Assembly (NCBI GenBank): GCA_000974665.1
Contig: BBSY01000002.1
Location: 1,674,001 to 1,738,000, forward strand
DNA length: 64,000 nucleotides
Source: an alpha proteobacterium U9-1i
GTDB lineage: Bacteria; Pseudomonadota; Alphaproteobacteria; Caulobacterales; Aquidulcibacteraceae
Direction: 5' to 3'
The position numbers were made by a program, and so were the translations under genes. Under the pieces are notes generated by a model. The model did not search any database and had not been told where the DNA came from. It saw only the letters and a list, made by a program, of their open reading frames with translations. Shown piece by piece: positions 15,181 through 24,614 of this stretch (the stretch's first letter is position 1; every line of letters begins with the position of its first letter).

Positions 15181-17940
15181 TTGATACAATTTGCTCAGAA
15201 AAGCGCGACGCCCACGTCGCGGCGGAAACGCTTGCGCCTCCTGGTGAGCCGCTCGCGGCGCAATCGCCTCGTCGCGGTCGCCGCCGGCGAAGCCGAGGAC
15301 GATGGCGTGCTCGATCTGGTGACGCCGGAGGCCGATGCGCCGGGCGCGACGATCGTCGCGCTCGATGTGGCGTGTGATGATGAGCCGCCCTTCGATCCGC
15401 CCGATGCGGACGATGATATTTTCCTGGGCGCCGAGCCGAGTGTTGAGGAAACCGATCTGCCCGAGGCGGCCAATGACAGCGCGCCCGAAGCCGAGGCTGA
15501 AACCGAGGCCGAAGCCGAGCCCGAAGCCGCACCAGAACCAACGCACGTCGCCGAACGATCATCGCAGACCCTCGACGAGGAGCCGCCATTCGACGCCCCA
15601 GACGCGGACGATCAACTCTTCGCCAGCGGCAGCCTGAAGCGTGGCGCCCAGGTCGAACAATTCACGTCGGACGTTGAAGTCTCCGCCGACATTGTACCGC
15701 AAGGCCCAGCGGACCGTCGTTCCCCGGTCGCGACCGAGCGCCACGAAGAAGCGCGTGCGGTTGAACAACCCATTCCGGCGATCAAGATTTACGCCAGCTG
15801 GGATCGTGAGAAGATCGGCGAAACGCTCAATCGCTTAAGCGACGATCCACGCATGGCGCGCGCCGACATCGAGGTGGAGCGGGGCGGCCTCGATCGCGCC
15901 ATCGCCCGCTTCAGCGAGCGCTCAAGCCCCGATCTCCTGATCCTCGACACCGAACTGAACGATTCCGAAATGCTCGCTGGCCTCGACCGGCTGGCGCACG
16001 TCGTCGAAGGCGGCGCCAAAGTCATTGTCGTCGGCGGCGTGAACGACATCGCCCTGCTGCGCGAACTCGCGGTGCGCGGCGTCAGTGATTACATGGTGGC
16101 GCCGATGCGCCGCGACGATCTCGCGCGCGCCATCTGTGCGCTTTACACCGGCGATTCCAATTCGCGCGTGATCGCCGTCATCGGCGCATGCGGCGGCGTT
16201 GGCGCCTCCACCATCGCCCACAATCTCGCCTGGTCGATCGCCGAACGCCAGGAAAGCGGCGCGACGCTGATCGACCTCGACCTCTCGTTCGGCACCGCCG
16301 CCTTTAGCTTCAAGCACGACCCCGGCCAAACCGTGGTCGATGTGCTTGCCGCGCCGGAAAGCGCCGACGACAGCGTGCTCGATCAGGCCATCGCCAAGCC
16401 AACGCGGCGCTTGCGTGTGCTATCGGCGCCGGCGAGCGTTGCGCGCGAATATCAGATCGAGCCGCAGGCGCTCGATCTGCTCATCGCCCGCGCGCGCCGA
16501 ACCAGCCCGTTCGTCGTGCTCGACCTGCCGCATGAGTGGAACTCTTGGGTCAAACACAGCTTGATCGCCGCCGATGACGTCGTGGTCGTCGCCGGGCCTG
16601 ATCTCGCCAGTCTGCGCAACACCAAGAACTTCCTCGACCTCATGCGCCATGCGCGCCCGCACGCCACGCCGCCCGCCGTCGCGCTCTCCATGGTCGGTGT
16701 GCCGAAGCGGCCAGAGATCCTTGCGAAGGATTTCGCGCAAAGTCTGGGCATCGAGCCCGCCGCATCGTTTGCATTTGAACCCGCGCTTCACGGCATGGCC
16801 GCCATCAATGGCCGTTTGATCGGCGAAGACGCGCCGGACTCAAAGGCGGCGCTGACGATCGATGCGCTCGCCGCATCTTTGACAGGCCGCCGTCCCGTCG
16901 ACGCCAAACGCGCACAGAGCCGCCCATCGGAGTTCAGTGTGCGTCGGCCCGCTGAGGGCGCGCCGCGCCCGGCGCCGATTCTACCTCTCGCCAAACCGGT
17001 TGCGCCTCTCGCGCCAGCGGCGGCGAACGCGCTCACTCACCAGCCCGAGCTGCCGTTCGCCGCCGCGACTCCTTCGGAAGCACTGACATTGGACCGCGTC
17101 GTCGAAGCGCCGCCTGAGCCGCAACGCGACTATATCGAAAAGGCGCGCGACGCAGCGCTTGCCGAAGCGAAGCCCGTTCGCGTCAAGGCGCGCCGTCGCC
17201 GCCGCTATCGCGGCGCCAGCTACGCGCTCGCGGCGGCGTTGGTCCTATGCGCGCTGCGCGTGGAAACAGATCGCCACACGATAAATCGTACGCCGCAATC
17301 GGCCGAATTGATGTCGCTTGCTGTTGTAACGCAAGCGCCAGCGCCGGCGTCCGCTCCGCGGAATCCGGACGCCGACTACGCCGCCGCATTGGAGCATCTC
17401 AACGCTGATCGCGCCGAAGCCGCCGTCACGCTTCTGCGTCAGGCGGCCGAGAGTGGCCACGCCATGGCGCAATATCGCTTGGCTCTGCTCTACGAACGTG
17501 GCGAAGGCGTCGGCGCGAACATGGCTCAGGCGCGCGCATATACCGAACGCGCCGCCGCCAGTGGCAACCGAATGGCGATGCACAATCTCGGCGTCTATTT
17601 CGCGCAGGGCGAGGGCGGGCCGGTCGACGAAGCGGCGGCCTTCCGCTGGTTCCGCCAAGCCGCCGAGTTCGGCGTCGCCGACAGCCAATATAACCTCGGC
17701 GTGCTTTACCAACGCGGCCGCGGCGTCAACGAGGACAAGAACGAAGCCTTGTTCTGGTTTTTGCTCGCCGCGCGCCAAGGCGACACGCAAGCCACCGCCC
17801 GCATCACCGAGATCGAAACCTTGCTCGCGCCGGCCGATGCTCAACACGCGCGCGCCCGCGCCGACGCTTTCCGCCCCCGCGCCGCCAATGCGCTGGCGAA
17901 CGGAGAGCCTCCGCAAGAGCAAGTTGCGTCCACTGGCTGA
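15181..17940 (+). CDS. CpaE/TadZ-like pilus-localisation ATPase fused to PodJ-like membrane and Sel1-repeat tail
   Basis: 919 residues in one uninterrupted frame. Residues 1-190 are acidic and low-complexity. About 200-320 is a receiver-like domain (DLLILDTELND). About 327-560 is a ParA/MinD-type ATPase with a deviant Walker A, GACGGVGASTIAHNL, and VVLDLPHEW, as in CpaE/TadZ, which places Tad pili at a pole. A Pro/Ala linker is followed by DYIEKARDAAL and an Arg-rich stretch, one membrane helix (about 677-695), then at least three Sel1 repeats (about 730-885). That tail copies the C-terminus of PodJ. The start is uncertain: TTG 15181 is used, and GTG at 15244 is possible. Confidence 0.8.
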   Translation: MIQFAQKSATPTSRRKRLRLLVSRSRRNRLVAVAAGEAEDDGVLDLVTPEADAPGATIVALDVACDDEPPFDPPDADDDIFLGAEPSVEETDLPEAANDSAPEAEAETEAEAEPEAAPEPTHVAERSSQTLDEEPPFDAPDADDQLFASGSLKRGAQVEQFTSDVEVSADIVPQGPADRRSPVATERHEEARAVEQPIPAIKIYASWDREKIGETLNRLSDDPRMARADIEVERGGLDRAIARFSERSSPDLLILDTELNDSEMLAGLDRLAHVVEGGAKVIVVGGVNDIALLRELAVRGVSDYMVAPMRRDDLARAICALYTGDSNSRVIAVIGACGGVGASTIAHNLAWSIAERQESGATLIDLDLSFGTAAFSFKHDPGQTVVDVLAAPESADDSVLDQAIAKPTRRLRVLSAPASVAREYQIEPQALDLLIARARRTSPFVVLDLPHEWNSWVKHSLIAADDVVVVAGPDLASLRNTKNFLDLMRHARPHATPPAVALSMVGVPKRPEILAKDFAQSLGIEPAASFAFEPALHGMAAINGRLIGEDAPDSKAALTIDALAASLTGRRPVDAKRAQSRPSEFSVRRPAEGAPRPAPILPLAKPVAPLAPAAANALTHQPELPFAAATPSEALTLDRVVEAPPEPQRDYIEKARDAALAEAKPVRVKARRRRRYRGASYALAAALVLCALRVETDRHTINRTPQSAELMSLAVVTQAPAPASAPRNPDADYAAALEHLNADRAEAAVTLLRQAAESGHAMAQYRLALLYERGEGVGANMAQARAYTERAAASGNRMAMHNLGVYFAQGEGGPVDEAAAFRWFRQAAEFGVADSQYNLGVLYQRGRGVNEDKNEALFWFLLAARQGDTQATARITEIETLLAPADAQHARARADAFRPRAANALANGEPPQEQVASTG

Positions 17941-17965
17941 ATGGGCGCCGATGGGGTATAGCGGC

Positions 17966-18362
17966 TTCGCCAGTCGGCCGGACGGCCGCGGGCGCAAACT
18001 CGAAAGGGTGCGTTCGAGGAAAGTCCGGGCTCCACGCGGATGCGACGGCGGGTAACGCCCGCCGAGAGCAATCTTAGGGATAGCGCCACAGAGAACAGAC
18101 CGCCTGCCGGAGCCTTTGGCGAAGGTGGGTAAGGGTGAAACGGTGGGGTAAGAGCCCACCGCCGCGACCGTAAGGAAGCGGGCACGGCAAGCCCCGTCGG
18201 GAGCAAGACCGAATAGGGACGCACGTTCTCCGCAAGGAGAACAGGTTCATCCGCGAACCGCGTCCGGGTTGGTCGCGAGAACCGGTCAGCAATGGCCGGT
18301 CCAGAGGAATGGTCGTCACCTCGAAAGGGGTACAGAACCCGGCTTACAGGCCGACTGGCTCT
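17966..18362 (+). ncRNA. rnpB: RNase P RNA (bacterial type A)
   Basis: Catalytic RNA that trims tRNA 5' leaders. The universally conserved segments are present: GAGGAAAGTCCGGGCTCC at about 18014, AGAGCAATCTTAGGGATAG-type P10/11 sequence, the AGGGTGAAACGG element, and near the 3' end CAGAGGAATGGTCGTCACC followed by ACAGAACCCGGCTTACAGG. Terminal helix P1 pairs GCCAGTCGGCC (17969-17979) with GGCCGACTGGC (18349-18359). A -10-like TATAGC lies at 17957-17962, so transcription may begin inside or next to the preceding gene's end. Ends are approximate. Confidence 0.95.
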
Positions 18363-18424
18363 CTATCTCTCGGACTCGCTGTAGAGTCGCCGGGAGATGT
18401 CCGTCACCGCAACATTAACAAACA

Positions 18425-18582
18425 CCGTCATTCCGGACGCGCCCTCCGATCGCTCCGCGATCGGCGTCGCAAAAATCCGAAATCGAGCTTACTCGATTTC
18501 GCGGGCGATCCGGAACCCAGGGCAAACGCACAGCCCTGGGGCCCTGGGTTCCGGGTATCGCTTCGCGATCCCGGAATGACGG
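18425..18582 (+). repeat. Dispersed palindromic element, copy 1
   Basis: Begins CCGTCATTCCGGACGCG and ends GATCCCGGAATGACGG, giving perfect 12-bp terminal inverted repeats. An inner inverted pair GGAACCCAGGG / CCCTGGGTTCC flanks GCAAACGCACAGC. About 158 bp; compared with copy 2 it has an extra 50-60 bp in its left arm. The right end contains the rsmH ATG. Resembles REP/BIME-type repeats. No coding capacity. Confidence 0.85.
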
Positions 18583-19571
18583 AGAAAATTGTGTCCCACG
18601 CGCCCGTCCTCCTGAACGAAGCGATCGAAGCGCTCGCGCCAGCGCCGGGCGCGCTCATGCTTGACGCCACCTTTGGCGGCGGCGGCTACACGCGCGCCTT
18701 GTTGGAGCGGGGGGCGCGCGTCATCGCCTTTGACCGTGATCCGGCGGCCATCGAACGTGGCCAAAGTCTTAAAGCCGCCTTTCCGGATCGGTTGACGCTT
18801 GTTCATGCCCGCTTTGGCGAGATGGGGGCCCATGTCAACGAAGCCTTAGCGGGCGCCGTGTTCGATCTCGGCGTCTCGTCCTTCCAATTCGACGAAGGCG
18901 AGCGCGGATTTTCATTTCAGGCGGACGGCGATCTCGACATGCGCATGGATAGAGCCGGACCCAGCGCGGCGGACGCCGTGAATAAGCTCTCCGAGCCGGC
19001 GCTCGCGCAGCTCATTTACGCCTATGGCGAAGATGACGATAGCCGCCGTATCGCGCGCGGCATCGTCCAGGCCCGCGCCGCCGCGCCGATCACACGCACG
19101 ACCGCGTTCGCCGAAATCGTCGAGCGCGCCGTTGGCGGGCGCAAAGGCGCGCGCATTCACCCAGCGACGAAAACCTTTCAAGCGCTGCGCATGTTGGTGA
19201 ACGACGAGCTTGGAGAACTGGCGCGCGGCCTTTCCGCCGCCGAGCAAAAACTCGCGCCGGGCGGCCGGCTTGTCGTGGTGTCGTTTCACTCGCTCGAAGA
19301 CCGCATGGTGAAGCGCTTCATCGTGGAGCGCGCCGACGCGGGCGGTCGCGGTTCGCGCTACGCCCCCGACGCACCGCCGGAGCGTACGCCGAGCCTTGCT
19401 CTTGAGCGCAAACGCTCAACCGCGCCGAGCGACGAGGAAGTTGCGGCCAATCCGCGCTCGCGTTCGGCGAGCCTCCGTTGGGCGACACGCACGGAAGCGC
19501 CGGCGTGGGACGATCTCGATCCGCCATCGCTCGCCCCAGTTGCGGAGGCCGAATGGCAAAAGCTCAGCTAA
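18576..19571 (+). CDS. rsmH: 16S rRNA (cytosine1402-N4)-methyltransferase
   Basis: Methylates C1402 of 16S rRNA with SAM; the usual first or second gene of the dcw cluster (also called mraW). 331 residues. Motifs: HAPVLLNEAIEAL at the N-terminus, SAM-binding DATFGGGGYTRALLERG, FDLGVSSFQFDEGERGFSF, HPATKTFQALRMLVNDEL and VVSFHSLEDRMVKRF. The ATG at 18576 lies in the end of the palindromic repeat and has no proper ribosome binding site. GTG at 18591 is preceded by GGAG with good spacing and gives a start of MSHAPVLL, equally plausible. No mraZ precedes it. Confidence 0.94.
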   Translation: MTEKIVSHAPVLLNEAIEALAPAPGALMLDATFGGGGYTRALLERGARVIAFDRDPAAIERGQSLKAAFPDRLTLVHARFGEMGAHVNEALAGAVFDLGVSSFQFDEGERGFSFQADGDLDMRMDRAGPSAADAVNKLSEPALAQLIYAYGEDDDSRRIARGIVQARAAAPITRTTAFAEIVERAVGGRKGARIHPATKTFQALRMLVNDELGELARGLSAAEQKLAPGGRLVVVSFHSLEDRMVKRFIVERADAGGRGSRYAPDAPPERTPSLALERKRSTAPSDEEVAANPRSRSASLRWATRTEAPAWDDLDPPSLAPVAEAEWQKLS

Positions 19572-19873
19572 GACGCACGCTGCATATCATTGCCGCGGTG
19601 CTGATCGTCGTGCTGGCGATTGGGCTTTACAAAGCCAAGAGCGACGCCGCGCGCACCGAAGCGCACGTGCGCGCGCTTGAGCGCGAGGCGAGCGATACCG
19701 AGGCCGACATGCGCCGCTTGCGCGCCGAAATCGCCGGACTCGAAACTCCCGAACGTGTGGAAGCCTTGGCGGAAGAAGAGCTCGGCATGCGCGTCGGTTC
19801 GGAAGGTCGCGCATTGCCGCAAGCCGCCATTGACGATCGCCTGCCGGCGCCCCGCGCGAGCCCGGACAATTGA
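19553..19873 (+). CDS. ftsL: Cell division protein FtsL
   Basis: 106 residues, start preceded by GGAGG 5 bp upstream and overlapping rsmH by 19 bp. A short cytoplasmic end, one membrane helix (IIAAVLIVVLAIGLYKAKS, about residues 10-28), then a leucine-zipper-like coiled coil with heptads (about 30-70), and a Pro-rich tail. This is the FtsL layout; the sequence itself is poorly conserved in the family, so position between rsmH and ftsI is part of the evidence. FtsL bridges FtsQ, FtsB and FtsWI in the divisome. Confidence 0.85.
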   Translation: MAKAQLRRTLHIIAAVLIVVLAIGLYKAKSDAARTEAHVRALEREASDTEADMRRLRAEIAGLETPERVEALAEEELGMRVGSEGRALPQAAIDDRLPAPRASPDN

Positions 19874-21489
19874 GGCCGTTTTCCGCCAGCGCGCTCGCGC
19901 CGAGCTTTGACGCGCCCGCGGCGGAAGTCGCGCCCGCGCGCAATCGCGTTCGTTTTTTGGCCATCGGCATTCTCGCGGTGCTCATGTTGCTCACCGGTCG
20001 CGCCGTGCAACTCGCGTTCTCCGGAGACCCGATCGCCCGCCAACAGCGCGCCGCCCAACACGTGATCCGCGCCGATCTTGTTGATCGCAACGGCGTGCTG
20101 CTCGCCACCACGGTGCGCGCCTACGCGTTGACGGCCGCGCCCGCCAATGTTCGCGATCCGGAGGCAACCGCCAACGCCCTGATCGCTTTGCTGCCGCGCC
20201 TCAACCGCGAGGACACGATGCGCCGGCTCACCGATGCATCGCGGCGCTCCATCTTCCTCACGCGTGGGCTCACGCCGGAGGAGCGTGCTGCGGTCGAGGC
20301 GCTGAATTTGCGCGGTATCGGCTTTGAAACGCAGGACAAGCGCGTCTATCCAAACGGAACGCTGGCCGCGCACGCGCTAGGCTTCACCGATGTCGACCTC
20401 AATCCGCTCGCCGGCGCCGAGCGCGGCCTGGACGAAGCGATCCGCGAAGCGAGTCAAGCTGGCCATCCGCTCGCGCTGTCGCTCGACATCCGCATGCAAT
20501 ATGCGCTCGAGACCGAACTTGAAGCCTCCGCCCGCGCCATGGGCGCGACAGGTGCTGCGGCAATTCTGCTCGATGGCCGCAGCGGTGAAACCTTGGCGCT
20601 CGCGTCTTGGCCGGCGTTCGATCCCAATGAAGCCGGCCGCTCCGGCGAGGCCGCGCGGCGTGACCGTGTTTCGGGCGACGTGCACGAGCTTGGCTCCACA
20701 ATCAAACCCTTCACCGTGGCGATGGCGCTGGAAGCGCAAATGACGAGCGGCGCGGAAGTGTTCGATTTCTCGCAACCGTTCGCCATCGACGGCAATGTCA
20801 TTCGCGATCACGAGCCGGCCGTGCATGGCCTTGCGGGCTTGCGCGAAATCATGACGCATTCCTCAAACATTGGCGCCGCGCGGCTGGCCCTACGCCTCGG
20901 CGCCGATCGTCAGCGGGACTATCTGGGACGGCTTGGCCTGCTTGCGCCGTCGCCTCTCCAGACTGGCCGCAACCAGGCGCCGCTCGCACCTGCGCCGCGC
21001 TCGCGCCGCGACGTCGCTGGCGTTGGCTTCGGCTACGGTCTCGCAACCACGCCTGCCGCGCTCGCCGGCGCCTACACCATCTTCGCCAACAATGGCGCTC
21101 TGGTCGCGCCCACCTTGCTGCATAGCGAAAGCGGCGAAGCGCCTGAGCGCATTCCGGTGTTCTCCGCGCCGGTCACGCGTCAGGTCCTTTCTTACATGCG
21201 CGCGGCGGTCGTATCCGGCACCGGGCGCGCCGCCGACGTGCCGGGCCTCGCCATCGCTGGAAAGACCGGAACCGCTGAAAAGCTGGGTGAGGACGCCGAA
21301 TACGACGATAGCCGCAATTTCTCCTCGTTCGCGGGCGTATTTCCGGCGCAAGACCCGCGTTATGTCATCGTCGTCTCGCTCGACGATGTCGGCGCCGGCG
21401 AGGCAGGCGGGGTGGCCGCCGCGCCGGTCGTGGCGCGCACGCTCCGTCGTATCGCGCCGATGCTCGGAATGAATGTGACGCGGGATTGA
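19870..21489 (+). CDS. ftsI: Peptidoglycan D,D-transpeptidase FtsI (PBP3)
   Basis: Cross-links septal peptidoglycan with FtsW. About 539 residues from a TTG that overlaps the ftsL stop (TTGA), an unusual but well-placed coupled start. Membrane helix at about 35-55 (FLAIGILAVLMLLTG), dimerisation domain, then the transpeptidase: active-site STIK (Ser276, Lys279), SSN (331-333) and KTGT (465-468). The domain order matches class B PBPs. Slightly shorter than the usual 570-590, mainly in the N-terminal cytoplasmic part. Confidence 0.94.
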   Translation: MRPFSASALAPSFDAPAAEVAPARNRVRFLAIGILAVLMLLTGRAVQLAFSGDPIARQQRAAQHVIRADLVDRNGVLLATTVRAYALTAAPANVRDPEATANALIALLPRLNREDTMRRLTDASRRSIFLTRGLTPEERAAVEALNLRGIGFETQDKRVYPNGTLAAHALGFTDVDLNPLAGAERGLDEAIREASQAGHPLALSLDIRMQYALETELEASARAMGATGAAAILLDGRSGETLALASWPAFDPNEAGRSGEAARRDRVSGDVHELGSTIKPFTVAMALEAQMTSGAEVFDFSQPFAIDGNVIRDHEPAVHGLAGLREIMTHSSNIGAARLALRLGADRQRDYLGRLGLLAPSPLQTGRNQAPLAPAPRSRRDVAGVGFGYGLATTPAALAGAYTIFANNGALVAPTLLHSESGEAPERIPVFSAPVTRQVLSYMRAAVVSGTGRAADVPGLAIAGKTGTAEKLGEDAEYDDSRNFSSFAGVFPAQDPRYVIVVSLDDVGAGEAGGVAAAPVVARTLRRIAPMLGMNVTRD

Positions 21490-21510
21490 TGTTGAGCGAT
21501 TTCTATTCTT

Positions 21511-21614
21511 CCGTCATTCCGGACGCGCGGAGCGCGATCCGGAACCCAGGGGCAAACGCACAGCTCTGTCACCCCCTGGGTTCCGGGTATCGCTTCGCGA
21601 TCCCGGAATGACGG
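21511..21614 (+). repeat. Dispersed palindromic element, copy 2
   Basis: 104 bp from CCGTCATTCCGGACGCG to GATCCCGGAATGACGG. Same ends as copy 1 and the same inner pair GGAACCCAGGGG / CCCCTGGGTTCC around GCAAACGCACAGCTCTGTCA. It fills nearly the whole gap between ftsI and murE, and its right end holds the first ATG of murE. Confidence 0.88.
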
Positions 21615-23059
21615 AAACTTGGATGCGTCTCAGAGACCTTTTCCCGGAAGCAAACACGGACGTTGAGATCACCGGTCTGACCGCGGACTCGCGCCGCGTG
21701 AAGCCCGGCTTTCTATTTGCGGCGCTCAAAGGCGTCGCCGCGCACGGGCGCGACTTTGTCGAAACCGCGAAGGCCAACGGCGCGGTCGCGGTTTTGAGCG
21801 CGGGCGATCTCGGCGCCGATCCCGGCGTGCCTCACGTCATCGCCCAAGAGCCGCGCGCCGCGTTCGCGCTAGCGGCGTCGGCGTTCTATCCGCGCCGGCC
21901 TGAGACCATCGTCGCCGTCACCGGAACCAACGGCAAAAGCTCCACCGTCGATTTTCTCCGCCAAATTTGGATGCACGCTGGGAAGAACGCCGCCAGCGTC
22001 GGCACGCTCGGCGCAATCACGGCGAACGGCGTCGTCGATCTCGGCCACACGACGCCCGATCCTGTCGCGATCCACGCGACATTGCAGGAGCTCGCGGACC
22101 AGGGCGTGACACACGCCGCGATGGAAGCGTCGAGCCACGGGCTTGAGCAGCATCGCGTCGATGGCCTCACCTTCGACGCTGGCGCCTTCACCAATCTCAC
22201 GCAGGACCATCTAGATTATCACATCGATATGGCCGGCTATCGCGAAGCGAAGCTCAAGCTTTGGGCGCGTGTGAAAGCCGGCGGCGTGGCTGTAATCAAT
22301 GCGGATGCTGGCGAAGCGCCGGCGTTCGAGAAAGGCGCAACGCAGCGCGGCTTGAAACTGGTCCTTTGTGGTTGGCGCGCGCCGCGCGCGGACTCGCTGA
22401 AGATTGTCGAGATCGCACCGCGCCCGAATGCGCAATCATTGACGCTGAGTTGGAACGAACACGAAGCGCAGGTCGAGCTGCCGCTCATCGGTGAGTTTCA
22501 GGCGCTCAACGCCGTCTGCGCTGCGGCTCTTGCACTATCGCTCGGCGAGAAGCCCGAGGCAGTCTGGGCTGGCATGGCGAAGCTCAAGCCGGTGAAAGGC
22601 CGCATCGAGCATGTCGGCGCCACGAAGGAGGGCGCGCACGTGTTCGTGGATTACGCCCACACGCCGGATGGCCTCGACGTGTTGCTCCGCGCCGCGCGAC
22701 CACACGCTCCTGGGCGGGTGATCGCGGTGTTTGGCTGCGGCGGCGATCGCGATGCGGGCAAGCGCCCGAAGATGGGCGCGATTGCCGCGCGTCACGCCGA
22801 CGTGGTGATCGTCACCGACGACAACCCGCGCAGCGAAGATCCCGCAGCGATCCGCGCGCAAGTGATCGCCGGCGCGCCCGGCGCAACAGAGATCGGCGAT
22901 CGCGCCGAGGCGATCCGCGCGGGCGTCGCCATGTTGCGCGCTGGCGATGCGCTGCTGATCGCTGGCAAGGGCCACGAGACAGGCCAAATCATCAAAGGCG
23001 TCGTGCATCCGTTCGCGGATCAGGATGTGGCGCGCGCTGCGTTGGACGCTCAGCGTTGA
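21608..23059 (+). CDS. murE: UDP-MurNAc-L-Ala-D-Glu:meso-diaminopimelate ligase
   Basis: Adds the third stem-peptide residue in the cytoplasm using ATP. 483 residues. ATP-binding VTGTNGKSSTVDF near residue 102; substrate-binding HTTPDPVAIH; EASSHGLEQHR; and DNPRSEDPAAI near 404, the DNPR signature that marks meso-DAP (not lysine) specificity. The ATG at 21608 lies in the repeat end and lacks a spaced ribosome binding site. The Met five codons later (21623, MRLRDLFPEA) has ACGGAAA upstream and may be the true start. Confidence 0.96.
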   Translation: MTETWMRLRDLFPEANTDVEITGLTADSRRVKPGFLFAALKGVAAHGRDFVETAKANGAVAVLSAGDLGADPGVPHVIAQEPRAAFALAASAFYPRRPETIVAVTGTNGKSSTVDFLRQIWMHAGKNAASVGTLGAITANGVVDLGHTTPDPVAIHATLQELADQGVTHAAMEASSHGLEQHRVDGLTFDAGAFTNLTQDHLDYHIDMAGYREAKLKLWARVKAGGVAVINADAGEAPAFEKGATQRGLKLVLCGWRAPRADSLKIVEIAPRPNAQSLTLSWNEHEAQVELPLIGEFQALNAVCAAALALSLGEKPEAVWAGMAKLKPVKGRIEHVGATKEGAHVFVDYAHTPDGLDVLLRAARPHAPGRVIAVFGCGGDRDAGKRPKMGAIAARHADVVIVTDDNPRSEDPAAIRAQVIAGAPGATEIGDRAEAIRAGVAMLRAGDALLIAGKGHETGQIIKGVVHPFADQDVARAALDAQR

Positions 23060-23075
23060 TTCACCTAACTACCAT

Positions 23076-23183
23076 CGCCATCCCGGCCGGAGCCGCGCAG
23101 CGGCGTAGAGCCGGGACCCAGGGGGTGAAGGAACTCGTCGTTTGCCCCTGGGTCCCGGATCGCGCTCCGCGCGTCCGGGATCA
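23076..23183 (-). repeat. Dispersed palindromic element, copy 3 (inverted orientation)
   Basis: On the minus strand this stretch reads CCCGGACGCGCGGAGCGCGA then TCCGGGACCCAGGGGCAAACGACG, matching the left half of copy 2, and continues to CACCCCCTGGGTCCCGGCTC. It is therefore the same family in reverse orientation, more diverged at its far end. It fills the murE-murF gap. The murF start codon lies outside it. Confidence 0.78.
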
Positions 23184-23210
23184 CGTGCGTGTCTGTTTCG
23201 AGGTTTCGCT

Positions 23211-24614
23211 ATGAAGCAGTTGATTTGGAGTGCTGTTGAAGCCGCCGGCGCGACCGGCGGCAAGCTGCTGCACGGCGAAGGTTGGAGCGCCAGCGGCATC
23301 TCGATCGACACGCGCACGTGTGAGCCCGGCGATTTGTTCGTCGCGCTCAAAGATGCGCGCGACGGCCACGACTTTCTGGCGCAAGCGTTCGTGAGCGGCG
23401 CGAGCGCGGCGCTTGTGTCCGACGCGAACAAAGCCGATGGCCTTGGGCCGGTTCTGGTGGTTGGCGACGTGCTCGACGGCCTGCGTAAGCTCGCGCATGG
23501 CGCGCGCAACCGCAGCGACGCCAAGCGCATCGCCGTCACCGGCTCGGTCGGCAAAACCTCCACCAAGGAGGCGCTCGCGCATTGCCTTGCCGCAAGCGGG
23601 CCGACACATCGTTCGGTGAAAAGTTACAACAACCATTGGGGCGTGCCGCTCACGCTCGCGCGTATGCCGGCGGACGTACGTTTCGCCGTCTTCGAGATCG
23701 GCATGAACCATCGCGGCGAGATTCTACCGCTCACCAATCTTGTGAAGCCGCACGCCGCGCTCGTCACCAATATCGCGCCGGCGCACGTGGAGAACCTGGG
23801 CTCGCTCGAAACGGTGGCGGACGAGAAGGGCGACGTTTACGCCGGCCTTGAGCCCGGCGGAGCCGCACTCATCCCCGCCGACGCTCCCCATGCAAGCCGC
23901 CTGATCGACGCTGCCGAGCGCAACGGCGCCAACATCATTCGTTTCGGTCGCGGCGAAGAGTGCGAGGCGCGGCTCTTGAGTTTCGTGATGGACGAACAAG
24001 GCTCGCTCGCCGAAGCCGACATTCTCGGCCGCGTCGTCCGTTATCGCATCGGCGCGGAGGGCGCGCATTGGGCGCTGAACTCTGTCGCAGCACTCGCAGC
24101 GTGCGATGTCGTGGGCGCTGACGTGGACGCAGCAGCGGATGCACTTGCGCACTTGCGCGCCGTCGATGGCCGCGGCGCCGCGAAATCCATCAACGCCAAT
24201 TTCGGCGCCTTCCTGCTTGTGGATGACGCCTACAACGCCAACCCAGCGTCCATGTCGGCGGCGTTTTCCACATTAGCTGCGCGTAAGCTTCAGCCCGGCG
24301 GACGGCGCATCGCAGCACTTGGGGATATGTTGGAATTGGGCCCCGATGAGCGCGCGTATCACGCCGGGCTTGCTCCACAACTGGAACAAGCGGGGATCGA
24401 TCTGGTGTTTGCGGCTGGGCCGCGCATGGCTGCACTCATGGAAGCGCTTCCGCCCGCGCTTCGCGGCGGCTATGCCGAGAACAGCGAAGCTCTGATTCCG
24501 ACGCTGACGAATTCGTTGCGCGCTGGAGACATTGTTCTCGTGAAGGGATCGAACGGGTCACGCATGGGCAAGGTCGTTCAGGCCTTGGCGGGGCTCGGCG
24601 CGGGAGAGACTTAA
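23211..24614 (+). CDS. murF: UDP-MurNAc-tripeptide:D-alanyl-D-alanine ligase
   Basis: Adds D-Ala-D-Ala to the DAP-tripeptide precursor, the last cytoplasmic Mur ligase step. 467 residues from the ATG at 23211 with GAGG 8 bp upstream. Motifs: [16 protein letters not shown]-loop [14 protein letters not shown] (about 108-121), [22 protein letters not shown] and [11 protein letters not shown], all MurF-specific. Its stop shares one base with the mraY start (TAATG). Confidence 0.96.
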   Translation: MKQLIWSAVEAAGATGGKLLHGEGWSASGISIDTRTCEPGDLFVALKDARDGHDFLAQAFVSGASAALVSDANKADGLGPVLVVGDVLDGLRKLAHGARNRSDAKRIAVTGSVGKTSTKEALAHCLAASGPTHRSVKSYNNHWGVPLTLARMPADVRFAVFEIGMNHRGEILPLTNLVKPHAALVTNIAPAHVENLGSLETVADEKGDVYAGLEPGGAALIPADAPHASRLIDAAERNGANIIRFGRGEECEARLLSFVMDEQGSLAEADILGRVVRYRIGAEGAHWALNSVAALAACDVVGADVDAAADALAHLRAVDGRGAAKSINANFGAFLLVDDAYNANPASMSAAFSTLAARKLQPGGRRIAALGDMLELGPDERAYHAGLAPQLEQAGIDLVFAAGPRMAALMEALPPALRGGYAENSEALIPTLTNSLRAGDIVLVKGSNGSRMGKVVQALAGLGAGET

